The notes under the pieces were generated by a model. That model saw nothing but the letters and a program-made list of their open reading frames with translations. It was not told the origin of the DNA and searched no databases. From Salvia splendens (taxonomy: Eukaryota; Streptophyta; Magnoliopsida; Lamiales; Lamiaceae), in the NCBI RefSeq assembly GCF_004379255.2, contig NC_056038.1, positions 30,740,061-30,804,060 of the forward strand: a DNA stretch of 64,000 nucleotides, read 5' to 3'. Numbering within the stretch: the first letter of the stretch is position 1; every line of letters starts with the position of its first letter. Positions 12,901 through 23,612 of this stretch are shown here, piece by piece. Both the position numbers and the translations under genes were made by a program.

Positions 12901-15900
12901 GATGTGGAGTTTGCCGCCGGGGATATGGTCTATGTCCGGTTCCGACCACACCGGCAGTCCACTCTGTTCTCCTTCCGCAACAGGAAGATGGCGCCTCGTT
13001 TCTTCGGGCCGTTTCGAATAGAGTCCCGCATCGGGGCAACAGCTTATCGCCTCCAGCTGCCCGAATCGACACGCATACACCCCGTGTTCCATGTGTCGCT
13101 GCTCAAACGGGCCGTAGGGGACGCCGCGGCAGAGGCTACTCTGCCCGAAGGCCTAGGCGGTAATGACCCCCCTTTTCTGCCGGAAAAGGTGCTGGACACC
13201 CGAACCGACCACCGGGAAGGGGAGGACCACAGCCAAGTCCTCATCAAGTGCAAGGGATGAACGATGATGACTCCACATGGATGGACGTGGCGGACGTACA
13301 AGGCCAATTCCCCTTCTTCAGCCTTGCGGACAAGGCTGTTTCGACGGGTGGGGCAGTTGATACGGCAGGGGCGTGGAGGGTCTACCGCCGAGGAAATCGG
13401 GGGGTGGTTTGGCCAGCAGAGAAGAGTGAGGAAGCAGGCGAGAAGAATAAGGAAGCAAGCGCGGCAGACACGGCCTGCGGAGGAAAATAAGGAGGAAATC
13501 AAAGGAAACGGGAAGCGGCTAGTTGTTAAGTTTGTTCCTATTTTAGTGTGATTCAATTATTTCCTGTTATGTCCATAGTCTATAAATATGGAGACTCTAG
13601 TCAGATTAATGATCGAGTAGTGATCATTTGTATTGGACGACAGATTGTCGTAGGCCTCCGTAGTGAGGATTGTCTTTCGGTTCTTGAATTCTATCAATAA
13701 AGTCCGCAAATTTCCCTACAAACAATATTGTGAGTGTGCGTGCGTGTGGAGGGTACAATCAAAGGGGTACAACTCGTGCCCAGCTCAATCGTGCTGCCTT
13801 TACTCCGCTAACACTATCACTACAACATCCATAGCACAAACAAATGATGGGCGATGACATATCAAATCCCATCAGATATAGTTCTACAAATGAGAGGAAA
13901 ATCAGTCATAAAATTATGTTAGATTACATGCTTTGATATACTGACAATCAGGCGAAGCCTAGACAAATAATATCTCACGATTCTCACCAAACCAAGATGA
14001 ACTAGTAGATGCTAACCTTTCCTTTCGGAAGCTGCATACTATAGACGGTCCCAAGCATGCCTTTCCCGATTAGATTTTCTTCAGAGAAACTATTTGTGTA
14101 TTGTTGAAGCATTCCGATAGTGAAGAGCTTTGCAGATTCTACAATTTTACCAGCACTTCCTGCTGGAGTCAATGAAGTAAAAGTAGGATCCGCAGAAATC
14201 CTTTCAGCAGGAAGAAGTGGAAAAGGAAGAGGGCTTGGCCGTGGATGAGTGTCACTCAATCTTGTCATATCTATACTATGATCTGTTCCCTGCTTTAGTA
14301 ATGGATTCCTCGTCTGACCTGCTTCAGCTGGCTGCTTATCCGCTTTTTTCAGACCTGCTTGGGAGCCTCAAAAGAGTTATTTACTCTATTTATTTAATTA
14401 TTTATTGTGTGAAAGAAATTACAGTAGGGAATGAGATAAGAAGTTCAGCACCTTGGGGTATTTTATGAAATTGTGAAGACTCATCTTGCTTGTGTGTTTC
14501 TGACAGGTTACCATGGCCTATTTCATTGTTCTTGAAACTTTTCTCCATTGATCTCCTTCCTCTACGACAACGGGAGATAGAAAGAAACAACCCCAAAACA
14601 AGTACCAAAATCAAAACCAACCCACCAACAGCAATCCATGTGATTTTGTTTGATGTAGTCTTCTTTTCCTCTCCACTAGATTGTGGTAATGGAGTAACAA
14701 TCTGGCCATGAGCATTGGATCCAGGACTAGGTGCAAGCTGAGGTGAAGGTGCCTTAGTGGGGGATACGGGAGGCAAGGCAGGGGGAGAAGGAAGGATAGT
14801 AGTGTTAAAAGGGTTTCCAGCTCTCCTGCCACAAAGAAAGAAGCTGATGAGCCACTAAGTAAAAGAAGACCCCATCCCGACCCCGCAAAGTAGATGATAA
14901 ATAATTTTTTTTTAAAAACAGAGATGAAAATGATATTAACTCTTTGTTCACCTGAAACTGGGAATATTTAGCAGTTTGCTAGGAATGGGTCCTGAGAAGA
15001 GGTTGTTCTCTACGTTCCTACAGGGGGGACAGAGAAAGGTAGGTACATATTTAAAAAATCGATGAAATGAAGTATAGAGCTCTCAAATTCAACTGAAATA
15101 ACTTACAAATCTGTCAGAGGAAGATCTTGAAGAACATCTAGCACTCCAATAAGTTGATTATTCTGCAAATGCCTGTGTGCAACTTTTAGGAGTGAGCACA
15201 TGGTGAATTAATAGTAGATTGTGATACTACATTGATTAACCAATCAACTCTAGAAAAGGAAAAGGAGTTTTCTACAAATCTACTCAACTTAAAACTTATA
15301 GCTGTGGAATAAATGAAAGCATTTACCTAAGATAGTTACTTACAATGACGTGAGAGCTAACAAACTCCGCATTGAAGGTGGAAGCACACCAGTCAAGCGG
15401 TTCCAGGATAAATCCCTGCATTGTTAAGCTAAAATAATCAAAACATATCCACTCCAACTACGTTTCATGATAGCTACAATAACTATATGCAAAAACACAC
15501 ACATGTTAATCAAACCCGTAATTGGTTCAAAGGCATCTGGTATTGAGCCTGTCAGTTGATTGTTGTTCAGAGACCTGAATAGAATTTTAACAGCTCAAAG
15601 TTACAGTTTTGCTGATGGAGCAAAGAAATAAATGAATGAAAAGATAGTAGTAATAGAATATAGCTTACAAAGATTTCAATTGGCCTAATGAAGATAGAGA
15701 GTTTGGAATGTCCCCAATGAACTGGTTATCTGAAAGAAAACTGAAGTTTGTGGTCTCCAGGAAGGAGAGGAGCATTATCAGACTGATATAATATCTATAG
15801 AACATTCAATTAAACTATCCTCGATATAAGTATATCAATAATCTCACTTATAGAAGCAGATTTGGTTCAAAAACATACAAATTCTGAAGAGTGATAGGCA

Positions 15901-16690
15901 AACTGATTGGTATACTGCCGCCAATGTGGTTGTTGCTCAAATCTCTGCATTTCAAAATAACCAAAATCATTAAAACATAAGCACAAATTCTGAAAAGTGG
16001 TCAGCAAACTGATTGGATATCAAGAGAAGGGATTACAGCTGCAACTGAAATGAAGATAACCATCAAGATTGCACTTACATATCGATAATTGAGGCGAACA
16101 TTCCCAAATCATCAGGCAATTCGCCTCCCAAATTTGCGCCACTGAGCTTTCTATCAGCCAGAGAACAAAAACTCAGGTTCATGGAAATCGTTCATTCATC
16201 ATACACAAAAACGGAGAGGTGAACGTTGAAAGCTTACAGTGCAGTTATATTAGCATTCACACACTCCACCCCTTGCCAACTCGGAGGCCCACAGGGATCG
16301 CCTCCCGGAATCCATCCAGGAAGTAAAGGGAGGCCCAGAGAAGCATGTAACTGAGTTATTGCAAACACTGACAAGAAAGATCCCCAATAGACTCATTAAG
16401 GCAACCATCCTTAAGTGACAAATTCCAAAAACAAAAAGGCAGTAAACCCTCCAAATCGACTAGCTCAGCAGTCATAAAAGGCAGAATACAGAATACAAAG
16501 CTAGGCATTCAAATTCACAGGAGAGAACACAAAACCACCAAGAATAGGAATGAAAAGCATTATAAAAGGAGAAAAAACAAGAAATCGGTAAAATCGAAAG
16601 CTTACCATCACGAGGATCCGTTAATCCATGGTGGAAGGGAAATGCAGATAGAAATATGACAAGGCAAAGATTCAAAAATGAACAAGCCAT
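6944..16690 (-). CDS. SRF: STRUBBELIG-receptor-family LRR receptor-like pseudokinase, 16 exons, 731 aa
   Basis: Coding exons in transcript order: 16606-16690, 16238-16367, 16079-16150, 15879-15944, 15669-15740, 15503-15574, 15344-15415, 15107-15172, 14952-15017, 14452-14825, 14017-14366, 7953-8224, 7558-7696, 7360-7481, 7113-7269 and 6944-7024. All junctions are GT-AG, and they sum to 2196 nt. The protein has a signal peptide (about 1-22), the SUB N-terminal domain with [18 protein letters not shown], a run of LRRs encoded mostly by 66- or 72-nt exons, a Pro-rich stretch (about 244-282), one membrane helix (about 296-318) and a kinase-like domain (about 430-725). The ATP-binding Lys is present (VLAVKK, K480), but the catalytic Asp is Thr (HRT, 578-580) and DFG is DCG (598-600), as expected for atypical SRF kinases. 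Known members act in cell-surface signalling in development and pathogen or cell-wall responses; which SRF this is I cannot say. The intron between exons 11 and 12 (8225-14016) holds an antisense LTR retrotransposon. Confidence 0.93.
8446..8898 (+). repeat. 5' LTR of the chromovirus (453 bp)
   Basis: Starts TGATACGG and ends CTAACA. A TATAAATA box lies at about 8669 and an AATAAA signal at about 8784. It is identical to the 3' LTR except for the absence of three bases (CGT) near 8857. The sequence after it (ATTGGTGCGGTGAACG) occupies the primer-binding-site position; I cannot assign its tRNA. Confidence 0.95.
8915..10120 (+). pseudogene. chromovirus gag and start of protease
   Basis: A long open frame beginning 17 bases after the 5' LTR. 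It has an N-terminal coiled-coil-like segment, then a capsid-type region (about residues 75-230, including WLARAEQYF and YVAAFEARL), a Pro/Ser/Thr-rich linker, and a variant zinc knuckle ([14 protein letters not shown]). The protease active-site motif [12 protein letters not shown] follows near the end. The frame stops at 10120 because of a frameshift inside the protease; the protease continues in another frame from about 10100. It supplies the structural protein of the retrotransposon particle. Broken here. Confidence 0.88.
10100..13350 (+). pseudogene. chromovirus pol: protease, RT, RNase H, integrase, chromodomain
   Basis: Recognisable blocks in order: protease second half ([16 protein letters not shown]), RT ([59 protein letters not shown]), RNase H ([28 protein letters not shown]), integrase zinc-binding and core ([28 protein letters not shown]), the integrase tail ([11 protein letters not shown]) and a C-terminal chromodomain (QVLIKCKG, then [15 protein letters not shown]). 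Each block is well conserved, but they lie in different frames. Breaks are visible near 10780, 10810, 10895, 11050, 11120, 11190, 11300-11330, 11440, 12500, 12755, 12828 and 13258. Most are one base too many or too few in a run of identical bases. The product would copy and integrate the element; chromodomains guide integration by chromatin binding. Confidence 0.9.
13358..13813 (+). repeat. 3' LTR of the chromovirus (456 bp)
   Basis: Begins TGATACGG directly after a G-rich polypurine-like tract (GGGTGGGGCAGT) and ends GCTAACA, followed by the target duplication CTATC. It differs from the 5' LTR only by three extra bases near 13772. Confidence 0.95.
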
Positions 16691-17447
16691 GACCGGTTAT
16701 GGCCACCTCAAAATCAAAGATTCTCTATTTCAGCCTGTGCAGTAAAACTGGAGCCAGCCAAGCAATAAACAAGTGTAAGAATTTAGAGCACAAAGCTTAT
16801 TAGTATATTCAAGTTCGCACACAATGAATCTTGAAAATAAATAAATAAAAAAAACAAGAAACACAGAGAGTTCAGTAAAGCGAGTTTGGTCAAGCACGAA
16901 ACCCCGAGTTTTAGTGGGAGAGGCAATTCAAAAGGCTTCAAGATTACACCTTTAATCGGAAATCCGACAAATAAAAAATTCCCTCTTTCTTTTAAAGTGA
17001 AACAAAGCAGCTAATAACAATACTGCAGGTGGATAGGGAAAGAAATGAACGAATGGAAATCCCAAGAGTCGGTTTTAAAATAGTTTGCTTCTTCTTCTTG
17101 CTTTGTCTCAGTTCGGAAAATTTTTAAAAAAGGCATTTTATATTTTCAGGTGCGCACCTTTAATCTCATGAACATACAGCTAGCTGTGATAGATTGTACA
17201 CAAAATATGCAAAGGTATTTTCTCCATAAAATAGCGGTAATTATTGAGCTTTGGTGAGTGGCTTGCCCAAATTTTTTAAATTAATTTGAAATGCTTATAT
17301 CAGTGTACCGTTGAAGCAAATCCGTAGTATTGCGCTTCTTAATTACTGATATAGAGCCTCCGCCACATTAGATACAAAATTCATGTAGCAAAGGTGTATA
17401 TAAAATTTAAAATTTTCAAAGGGAGACATCAATTATAGGGTAAATGT
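16691..17447. other. 5' flank of the SRF gene
   Basis: Upstream of the SRF start codon; it should hold the 5' UTR and promoter. No second gene is seen. No TATA box stands out clearly enough to call. Confidence 0.4.
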
Positions 17448-17450
17448 TTA

Positions 17451-19556
17451 TGTCATCCGCAATATTGTCTCTTATCCTCTCTTAACCGTCTCATCTCTTC
17501 ACTATTCATGGACTCCACTGTACTTTTCATCTCATCTCTTAACTAAGAGACAGCACTTGCAACTCTTCATCTCTTAACCATCTTTTAACCATCTCATCCC
17601 TTAACTAGTCATTCAAGTTTCATTTTTTATTTTTATTTCTATTTCCAACAAATTCAATTAATAAAAACATACTTCATTAAATTAAATAAAATTACAACTT
17701 AAAATTCTAAAAAATAAAAAACCACAATAATAAAATCCTAAAAAAAATAAAAAAAAATACATAATTTAAAATCTTCCGCTCACTCTCTCTAAATTCAAAA
17801 TCTCAAAACTCAAAGAAGCAGAAGAAAGAGTTGTCTAATGGCGATCATGTGCGTCTACTGGTTGCCAAATTTAGCTCAAATGTGCTCCATTAGATCATCC
17901 TGGAGTTGGGCGTGGGAGGTAGAATCACGTGTCCTTGTCCGAACAGACAACCGATCTTGCATAGACGGATGCACTCCACTGCGAGGCGGACTACTTGCGG
18001 TAGAGCTTCCCGGGGTTTCAGGGTCGAACCAATTTCCCGCCTCAGGTCCTTCGTCTGCGACAATCATGTTGTGCAAGATTATGCACGTATACATGATGCC
18101 GACCATATTCTTCATAAATCACGTACGAGCCTGGGCTTTGATAATATTGAAGCGAGCTTGGAGAACCCCGAACGCTCTCTCCACATCCTTGCGAGCAGCC
18201 TCTTGCTTCCGCGCAAAAAGAGCCTGTTTTTCATTCACCTGCCTGTTGAACGTCTTCACAAAGGTTGGCCACTTCGGATAGATGTCGTCGGCAAGATAGT
18301 ACCCCATTTTATATTGTCGGTTGTTAGCGATGAAGTTGATGGCCAGCGCTTTACCATTCAAAACTTCGGTGAAGAGGTCAGATTGGTTGAGCACGTTGAC
18401 GTCATTGTTCGATCCGGGGACCCCGAAATACGCATGACAAATTCATAGCCGATAGTTGGCAACGCCCTCGAGTATAACGGTGGGGTGGGTGCCTTTGTGG
18501 CCGCTCGTGTATGACCCCCTCCACGCCACATGGCAATTCTTCCATTGTCAATGCATGCAATCGACGCTGCCAAGCATCCCGGGGAATCCGTGCACTTCTT
18601 CGTGAAGTCAGGGCAGAAACTGACAATCTGCCGTGCTTGGCTTCCGGAGAAATTCGTCGGTGAAGGCTGCCCGGATGCCTTTGCAGAAGTTTATCAAACA
18701 CATTCTCCCAGTGCTTTCCCAATGTGCAGGTATTCGTCGAACACATCCGTCGTTTGTCCAGTAGCAAGCTGACGGATTGCTGCAGTATATTTCTGCAGCG
18801 TCGTGTGACTGGGACGGCCAACGGTGTCGAACCCTTCTTGGAAGAACTCTTCCCGGGCTGCCAATGTATTTGCGATGTGCATAAATAATCGTTTCCGCAT
18901 GCGAAAACGGTGACAGTTGCGGGTTGTCACAATAGTTGTCGCGTACCAACCTTGCGGCGGCTTCCTCCCGGTTACGATGGATGTAAGTCTGGGATCGCCT
19001 TTGAGGCGCCGCGGCTTCCTCCTCTTCCTGACGTCTGCTAGCGATTCTTCTATTATTCGACGCATTTGCTCAAATGGATCCATGAATGGATTAAATTTGG
19101 GAGAAGAATAATGTTTTGAGATGAAGAATGTAGAGTGTTTGAGTAAGAATAGAGAGTTTTTTTGTGGATTAATTTGTGTGAATGATTTGATATTTATAGA
19201 AGTGATTGGGGGCTTAAAAAAATTTCAAAAAAAAATAAAAAAATTGTAAAAAACAGCTAGTATAATTTAAGGATTTTTTTTTTTCAAATTTTTTCTGAAT
19301 TTTTTTAAAAAATAATAAAAAATACATTTTCAACGGAAATAAACGACACCCACTCGCTGGCCCGCGAGTGGGCGTCACGGACGAACCGCAGCTTGCCACG
19401 TCGCCAATGCGAGTGGCGAGACAGCTCGCCGAGTATCTCTCCGCGACGAGTTACGGGACGGGATGGGGACGAGACGGAGCCCGCAACGCTGTCTCGCTGC
19501 CGTCTCGTCTCTCCGAGACGAGATAGGGACCGCAACGAGACGCGTTGCGGATGCCC
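17451..19556 (-). mobile_element. PIF/Harbinger element A-T (transposase only)
   Basis: 2106 bp between TTA target duplications (17448-17450 and 19557-19559). The ends are TGTCATCCGCAAT... and the inverted ...GTTGCGGATGCCC. Only a transposase is present, on the minus strand. The 5' subterminal DNA has a GC-rich inverted motif (GCCCACTCGC...GCGAGTGGG, about 19348-19372). The 3' subterminal DNA has GACTCCACTGTACTTTT (about 17512-17528) next to CTCTTAACTAAGAGACAG. Both marks recur, in the same order, in the ORF1-only element at 58238-60118. Confidence 0.9.
17876..19083 (-). pseudogene. PIF/Harbinger transposase, broken
   Basis: Starts MDPFEQMRRIIEESLADVRK. It continues through the helical block RFRMRKRLFMHIANTL and LQKYTAAIRQLATGQTTDVFDEYL. 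The DDE part includes YKMGYYLADDIYPKWPTFVK, ARKDVERAFGVLQARF (catalytic Glu) and MYTCIILHNMIV. Frameshifts near 18700 and 18400 and another near 18118 split the frame. The very end has TGA where related copies suggest a Trp codon (...MEHI-stop-AKFGNQ). This is the DDE nuclease that cuts and joins Harbinger DNA, normally with the Myb-like ORF1 protein, which is not in this element. Inactive as written. Confidence 0.88.
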
Positions 19557-19823
19557 TTATGGCAAGGACTCCAAAATCTGCCACAACCCGCAATCTATTT
19601 GTCTCGGACATTTCTAATTCCAGTCACAACACTTCAATAAGAAGGCCCATTTTTAGCAACAGTCACAACTTATTTCACCATTTTTCATATTTTGTTCTTC
19701 CTATTTTCGATTTAATCAACAAATAACAGTACTAGGTTAAAATACTAATAAGATGTAAAAAACACTAGAATGATAATATGTTATTTAATTAAAATTCCTA
19801 CATTAAACTTCTATTATTATGTA

Positions 19824-20026
19824 TTCCCTCCGTCCCACTAAAGATGACTTACTTTCCTTTTTGGTTTGTCTCATCCAAGATAACCCATTTCTATAAATGG
19901 AAACACTTTTATCTCTACTTTATTCTCTCTCTCATACTTTACTCTCTCCACTTAACCCACAAAATAAAACTGCATAAAACTTCGTGTCGTCTAAGGAAGG
20001 GGTCATCTTCCTTGGGACGGAGGGAG
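19824..20026. mobile_element. Stowaway-like MITE
   Basis: TA-flanked, with inverted ends TTCCCTCCGTCCCACTAAAG and ...TTGGGACGGAGGGAG. 203 bp, non-coding. Confidence 0.85.
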
Positions 20027-20028
20027 TA

Positions 20029-20227
20029 CCTTATAAATAGAAGGATGGAGGTATTTAGAGTTAGAATAATGTATTGAAATTTAAAAAACAAAAATATAAA
20101 AAATCTAATTTTAGCCGTGGCTAAAACGACTTGCAATAAGGCCGCAATGTCAGGCGTCCGCCTCATATGCGGCTGTTTTTTGCGGTGGCCGAAGCTGCAA
20201 TAAGGCACCAAAATCAGCCGTATACCC
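20029..20227. other. short intergenic spacer
   Basis: No feature seen, apart from a GC-richer stretch (about 20110-20220) with a repeated TGCGG/GCAATAAGG pattern that may be a decayed transposon end. Confidence 0.3.
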
Positions 20228-20230
20228 TTA

Positions 20231-21260
20231 GGCTACGTTTGGTAGCTATGTCATGTTTCGACTAGACATGATAAAATTTAAGATAGTTATCATAGTTTCA
20301 ATAGTTTAGTTATCTTGATTGTGTGTTCGATAGCTTAAGATATCTTGATTGGTACATAAGTTATAAAAATGAAAAAATTATAATGGTCAAAATTAACCTC
20401 ACTAATTTAAGTTAATAATTAAAGTACCATTGAAGAATAATTGCTACTCCATCTCTCTTCTACGGCTCTCTCTCTCTATTGTACTTCTCCAATTTCCAAA
20501 TATCCCAAAATCACCATCTTCCTCAATCTCCTCTTCACAGACCGACGATTCTCCATGACGCCACCACTCCACCTTCCCTCTCCCTTCTCCCTCGTCTCCC
20601 TCTCCCAATATCCCTCTTTTTTTTCCGGCGATCTGCGCCGCTGCTGGAACCCATCGCCGTAACACCTCGGTTCGCGCTGCCTACCATCTCGTTCAGAACC
20701 CATCGCCTCTGGCCGTCGTCTCCGTCACACTGCGGTCCCGTCGCTTCGCCGCACGTGTCGGCAGTCCGTCTCTCTCTATTTCGGCATTGATCTACTTCTC
20801 CCCCAGTTCCAAAGTTTAGATTTTTACTCCTGCTCAGATAAATCTTGAAGAGTAATTACAAAAATTTTAACCTTTGATTCAAAAATAGTCGCCGGAAAAG
20901 ATATATAAACGGAATCGTCGAATTTCGTCGTCCGGAGGGAGGCAGATTGAGAAAATGAAAGGAGAGAGACAATAGCGATTTTGAGAAGAGGAAAAATATG
21001 GAGGCACGTTTATATTTTGTTTAAGGATAGAAAAATTGATGGGTAAAAATGTATTTTACTAAAATTAACTATGTACCCTGATATGTAACATAACAAAATT
21101 GGGGATTACATATATGGTTGAAACATAGATTTTTCAGTGGGCTTTGTGCTGACCGGATATAAAACACGGGCTATTCAAATAAGTAATATTGCTACCAAAT
21201 GCAGAAATAAACCCATATTACTCTTCTTATCTAACTGTAACATAGCTACCAAACGTAGCC
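20231..21260. mobile_element. 1-kb Tourist-like element with gene-like filler
   Basis: TTA target duplications (20228-20230, 21261-21263) flank inverted ends whose first 20 bases are perfect (GGCTACGTTTGGTAGCTATG). The size (1030 bp) is large for a MITE. No transposase is present. The middle (about 20450-20960) is pyrimidine-rich and GC-richer than its surroundings, with CTCTCT tracts, an ATG near 20555, and sequence resembling a 5' leader or exon. I cannot identify its source. Best call: a non-autonomous PIF/Harbinger relative that may have captured host DNA. Confidence 0.75.
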
Positions 21261-21263
21261 TTA

Positions 21264-21857
21264 TTTCACTAAAAAGGTTTTACTTTGATTAGACTAAATT
21301 AATTTATAACTATCATTTTGATAATTTAATGAATTTTTTAAATTTTTAGATCATTTTATTATTTAACTTATAAATTTTTATTTCATCTATATAGGTCCGT
21401 ATCACTCGAAATAAATATACGTTAATCAACACTCCCAAAGTAATTATTTGCTCAGAATCATAAATATAAATATGAGTGTAGATTAAGCCATTATTATATT
21501 ATGTCCTAAATATGAAAATCTCCTAAACTTAAAATAGTCTGGCCATGGAACATATTGCATGCTTAAACTGTCCCAATATTTGTAATTGCGCATAGGCAAC
21601 CAATTTTATATTCATTAATAACTATTCTTCATTTCATGTTAATAAAGTTATTTTAATATTTTTTTAAGAAATTTAAAATTAATTGAGTCATTTCTATTTT
21701 TAGCAAAAGGTAATCATTTTTCTTACTTTATTCTCTTTTCATCTCTCTCTTAGTTTATTCATCATCCACTTAACACGCTATTTCTAAATTCCAAAAAGAA
21801 ATGTCTCAATTAACAAGGAACGAGACGAGTATTTAGCAATATCTTAAAAAAATAGTA
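21264..21857. other. AT-rich intergenic DNA
   Basis: No gene. A stretch near 21665-21835 (sequence like TTTAGCAAAAGG...CAATTAACAAGGAACGAGACGAG) may be a worn Stowaway-like MITE without clear ends. Confidence 0.35.
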
Positions 21858-21860
21858 TTA

Positions 21861-23209
21861 GGCCATCCGCAATGGGCGGACGATGGCACGCCCGATGGCG
21901 CGCATCGTCCGCGCCATCGATCGTCCGCGCCCATTGCGGATACGGACGATAGGTCGCGGACGATCGTCGCGGCCGATACTAAGGGCGCGGAGGATGGCGC
22001 GCCCGATGCCTATCGTCCGCGCCATCGTCCTCCCCATTGTGGCGTACACGGACGATGGCCGCGGACGATAGGCCGCGATTGTCTGAAGCGCTTTTGCCGG
22101 GGGATAGTAGAGGCTTATGGCGACACATATTTGCGCAAGCCGACTGCCACTGATTGCCAGGGTCTGATGCAGATGCACGAGACGGCGCACGGGTTTCCTG
22201 GGATGCTCGGGAGCATCGACTGTATGCACTGGCAGTGGAAGAATTGTCCGACGGCGTGGAGAGGCCAGTTCACAAGTGGATACAAGGGCAGCCACCCGAC
22301 GATGGTCCTCGAAGCCGTCGCTGACCATCGGCTATGGATCTGGCATGCTTACTTCGGCGTAGCCGGGTCGAACAACGACATTAACGTCCTCAACTCGTCC
22401 ACCCTCTTCACCGATCAATGTAATGGCAACGGCCCGGCCATCGAGTTCACTGCCAACAGACGCCAATACCATATGGGGTACTACTTGGCCGATGGCATCT
22501 ATCCACGGTGGCCTGTTTTTGTGAAGACGGTTAGCTGCCCAATTGGTGAGAAGAGGGTTTTATTTGCGCAAAAGCAGGAGTCGGCGAGGAAGGATGTCGA
22601 GCGGACATTCGGCGTGCTCCAATCACGGTGGGCAATTGTGAAAGGGCCGGCTCGTTTCTGGTTCAAGGATGTCATCGCCGATGTCATATATGCGTGCATA
22701 ATCATGCACAACATGATAGTCGAGAATGAAGGCGGAAGCATCACCGATTGGAATGAAGATGATCGTGCATCTAGTTTGGCCGGCGCGTCGACCGAGCCAC
22801 CCGATAGAGGGTTACCGTTAGGCTTCAACGAGGTTCTATCTAGACAGGCCTCAATGCGCAACCAACAGGATCATGCGCAGCTCATGAACGACATGATCGA
22901 AGAAGTGTGGGCTCGCAACCGCCGTTGTTGAGTTCGCGTTTTTTTAATTCGCATTGTAATGTATTAATTTTTATTCAATGAAATGAAGTTTTTGAAATTC
23001 GTATTTTAATGTATTAATTTTGTTAAATTCGTATGAGTTTTGTAATAAATATTAAAAAAATGATGATGTGGCGCGCCATAGGGCGCGCCTTAGGGCGCGT
23101 CTTAGGGCGCCCCACTGCAGGTGAGGAGGTAGGAGGATAAAACTGCTGACGTGGCGCGCCATAGGGCGCGCCTTAGGGCGCGCCTTAGGGCGCCCCATTG
23201 CTAATGCCC
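21861..23209 (+). mobile_element. PIF/Harbinger element B-T2 (5'-deleted, transposase only)
   Basis: 1349 bp between TTA duplications (21858-21860, 23210-23212). The ends are GGCCATCCGCAATGGG and the inverted ...CCATTGCTAATGCCC. The 5' region is built from repeats of CGTCCGCG/CGCGGACG. The 3' region has repeated GGCGCGCC/TTAGGGCGCGCC and CCACTGCAGGTG...AGGATAAA...TGCTGACGTGGCG, shared with 39684-41510. The first part of the transposase is missing, so this is an internal-deletion derivative. Confidence 0.88.
22077..22931 (+). CDS. PIF/Harbinger transposase, C-terminal two-thirds, uninterrupted
   Basis: The open frame starts inside the protein (DCLKRFCRGIVEAYGDTYL) and runs 285 codons to the natural stop. 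All three catalytic acidic positions of the DDE domain are visible: Asp in MLGSIDCMHWQWKNCP, Asp in GVAGSNNDINVLN and Glu in ARKDVERTFGVLQSRW. The C-terminal tail IEEVWARNRRC fits the family. The N-terminal helical region and a proper start codon are lost by deletion, so activity is unlikely, but this is the least damaged DDE domain in the window. It is a DNA transposase that would need an ORF1 partner. Confidence 0.85.
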   Translation, partial: DCLKRFCRGIVEAYGDTYLRKPTATDCQGLMQMHETAHGFPGMLGSIDCMHWQWKNCPTAWRGQFTSGYKGSHPTMVLEAVADHRLWIWHAYFGVAGSNNDINVLNSSTLFTDQCNGNGPAIEFTANRRQYHMGYYLADGIYPRWPVFVKTVSCPIGEKRVLFAQKQESARKDVERTFGVLQSRWAIVKGPARFWFKDVIADVIYACIIMHNMIVENEGGSITDWNEDDRASSLAGASTEPPDRGLPLGFNEVLSRQASMRNQQDHAQLMNDMIEEVWARNRRC

Positions 23210-23212
23210 TTA

Positions 23213-23607
23213 AAGAACTGTTGTGTGGTAACGGAAAAACATCTGTTTTAAAGTAAAATCTATCGGAACCTTAAACTAATTTTATAGTTGAATTATTGAA
23301 GGAAAAGTTGAGATGTCATGTCATAGTCCACAATTTTGTAAAGCAGTAGTTCGGTTGAGACAACCGTAAATCAGGCTTACTAATTCTGCTCCTTTTCATG
23401 GGAACCTTTAAATTGCACCTCCATTATTGGCTGCCCAATGCTTTTTTCTTCTACTTTTTATGTCATAGTTTCATTTCATTTTATATTTTTCTTCTCTAGC
23501 TAGTGGCACAATTGCGAATTTTATTTTATGCCTTCGCTAGCAGATTGAAGAGGAGACTGGGTGGGGACATCTTGTTTATTCTTATAAAGTCAATTATATT
23601 TTATGTG
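23213..23607. other. intergenic spacer
   Basis: Unique-looking AT-rich DNA between the Harbinger element and the copia element. No gene seen. Confidence 0.4.
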
Positions 23608-23612
23608 AATTG

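Larger units (their letters stand above)
8446..13813 (+). mobile_element. Ty3/gypsy chromovirus with near-identical LTRs, inserted in an SRF intron
   Basis: A 5368-bp element bounded by the 5-bp target duplication CTATC (8441-8445 and 13814-13818). The LTRs begin TGATACGG and end GCTAACA. The internal order is gag with a zinc-knuckle-like Cys/His motif, protease (DSGA), reverse transcriptase (FFDDILVYS), RNase H, integrase (HPETDGQTE) and a C-terminal chromodomain, which places it among the chromoviruses. The frame is broken a dozen or so times, mostly at homopolymer runs. The LTRs differ only by one 3-bp indel, so insertion is very recent. It lies antisense to the host gene, and without it the intron would be about 420 bp. 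Confidence 0.95.

Noticed and set aside
13044..13556. 170-codon minus-strand frame across the end of pol and the 3' LTR
   Set aside because: Shadow of the integrase/chromodomain region; it spans an element boundary.
17838..18448. Plus-strand frames opposite the Harbinger transposase at 17876-19083
   Set aside because: Antisense shadows; motifs of the DDE transposase are on the minus strand.
20441..20790. Two overlapping open frames as a real gene
   Set aside because: They lie inside a Tourist-like element, with low-complexity composition and no recognised domain.
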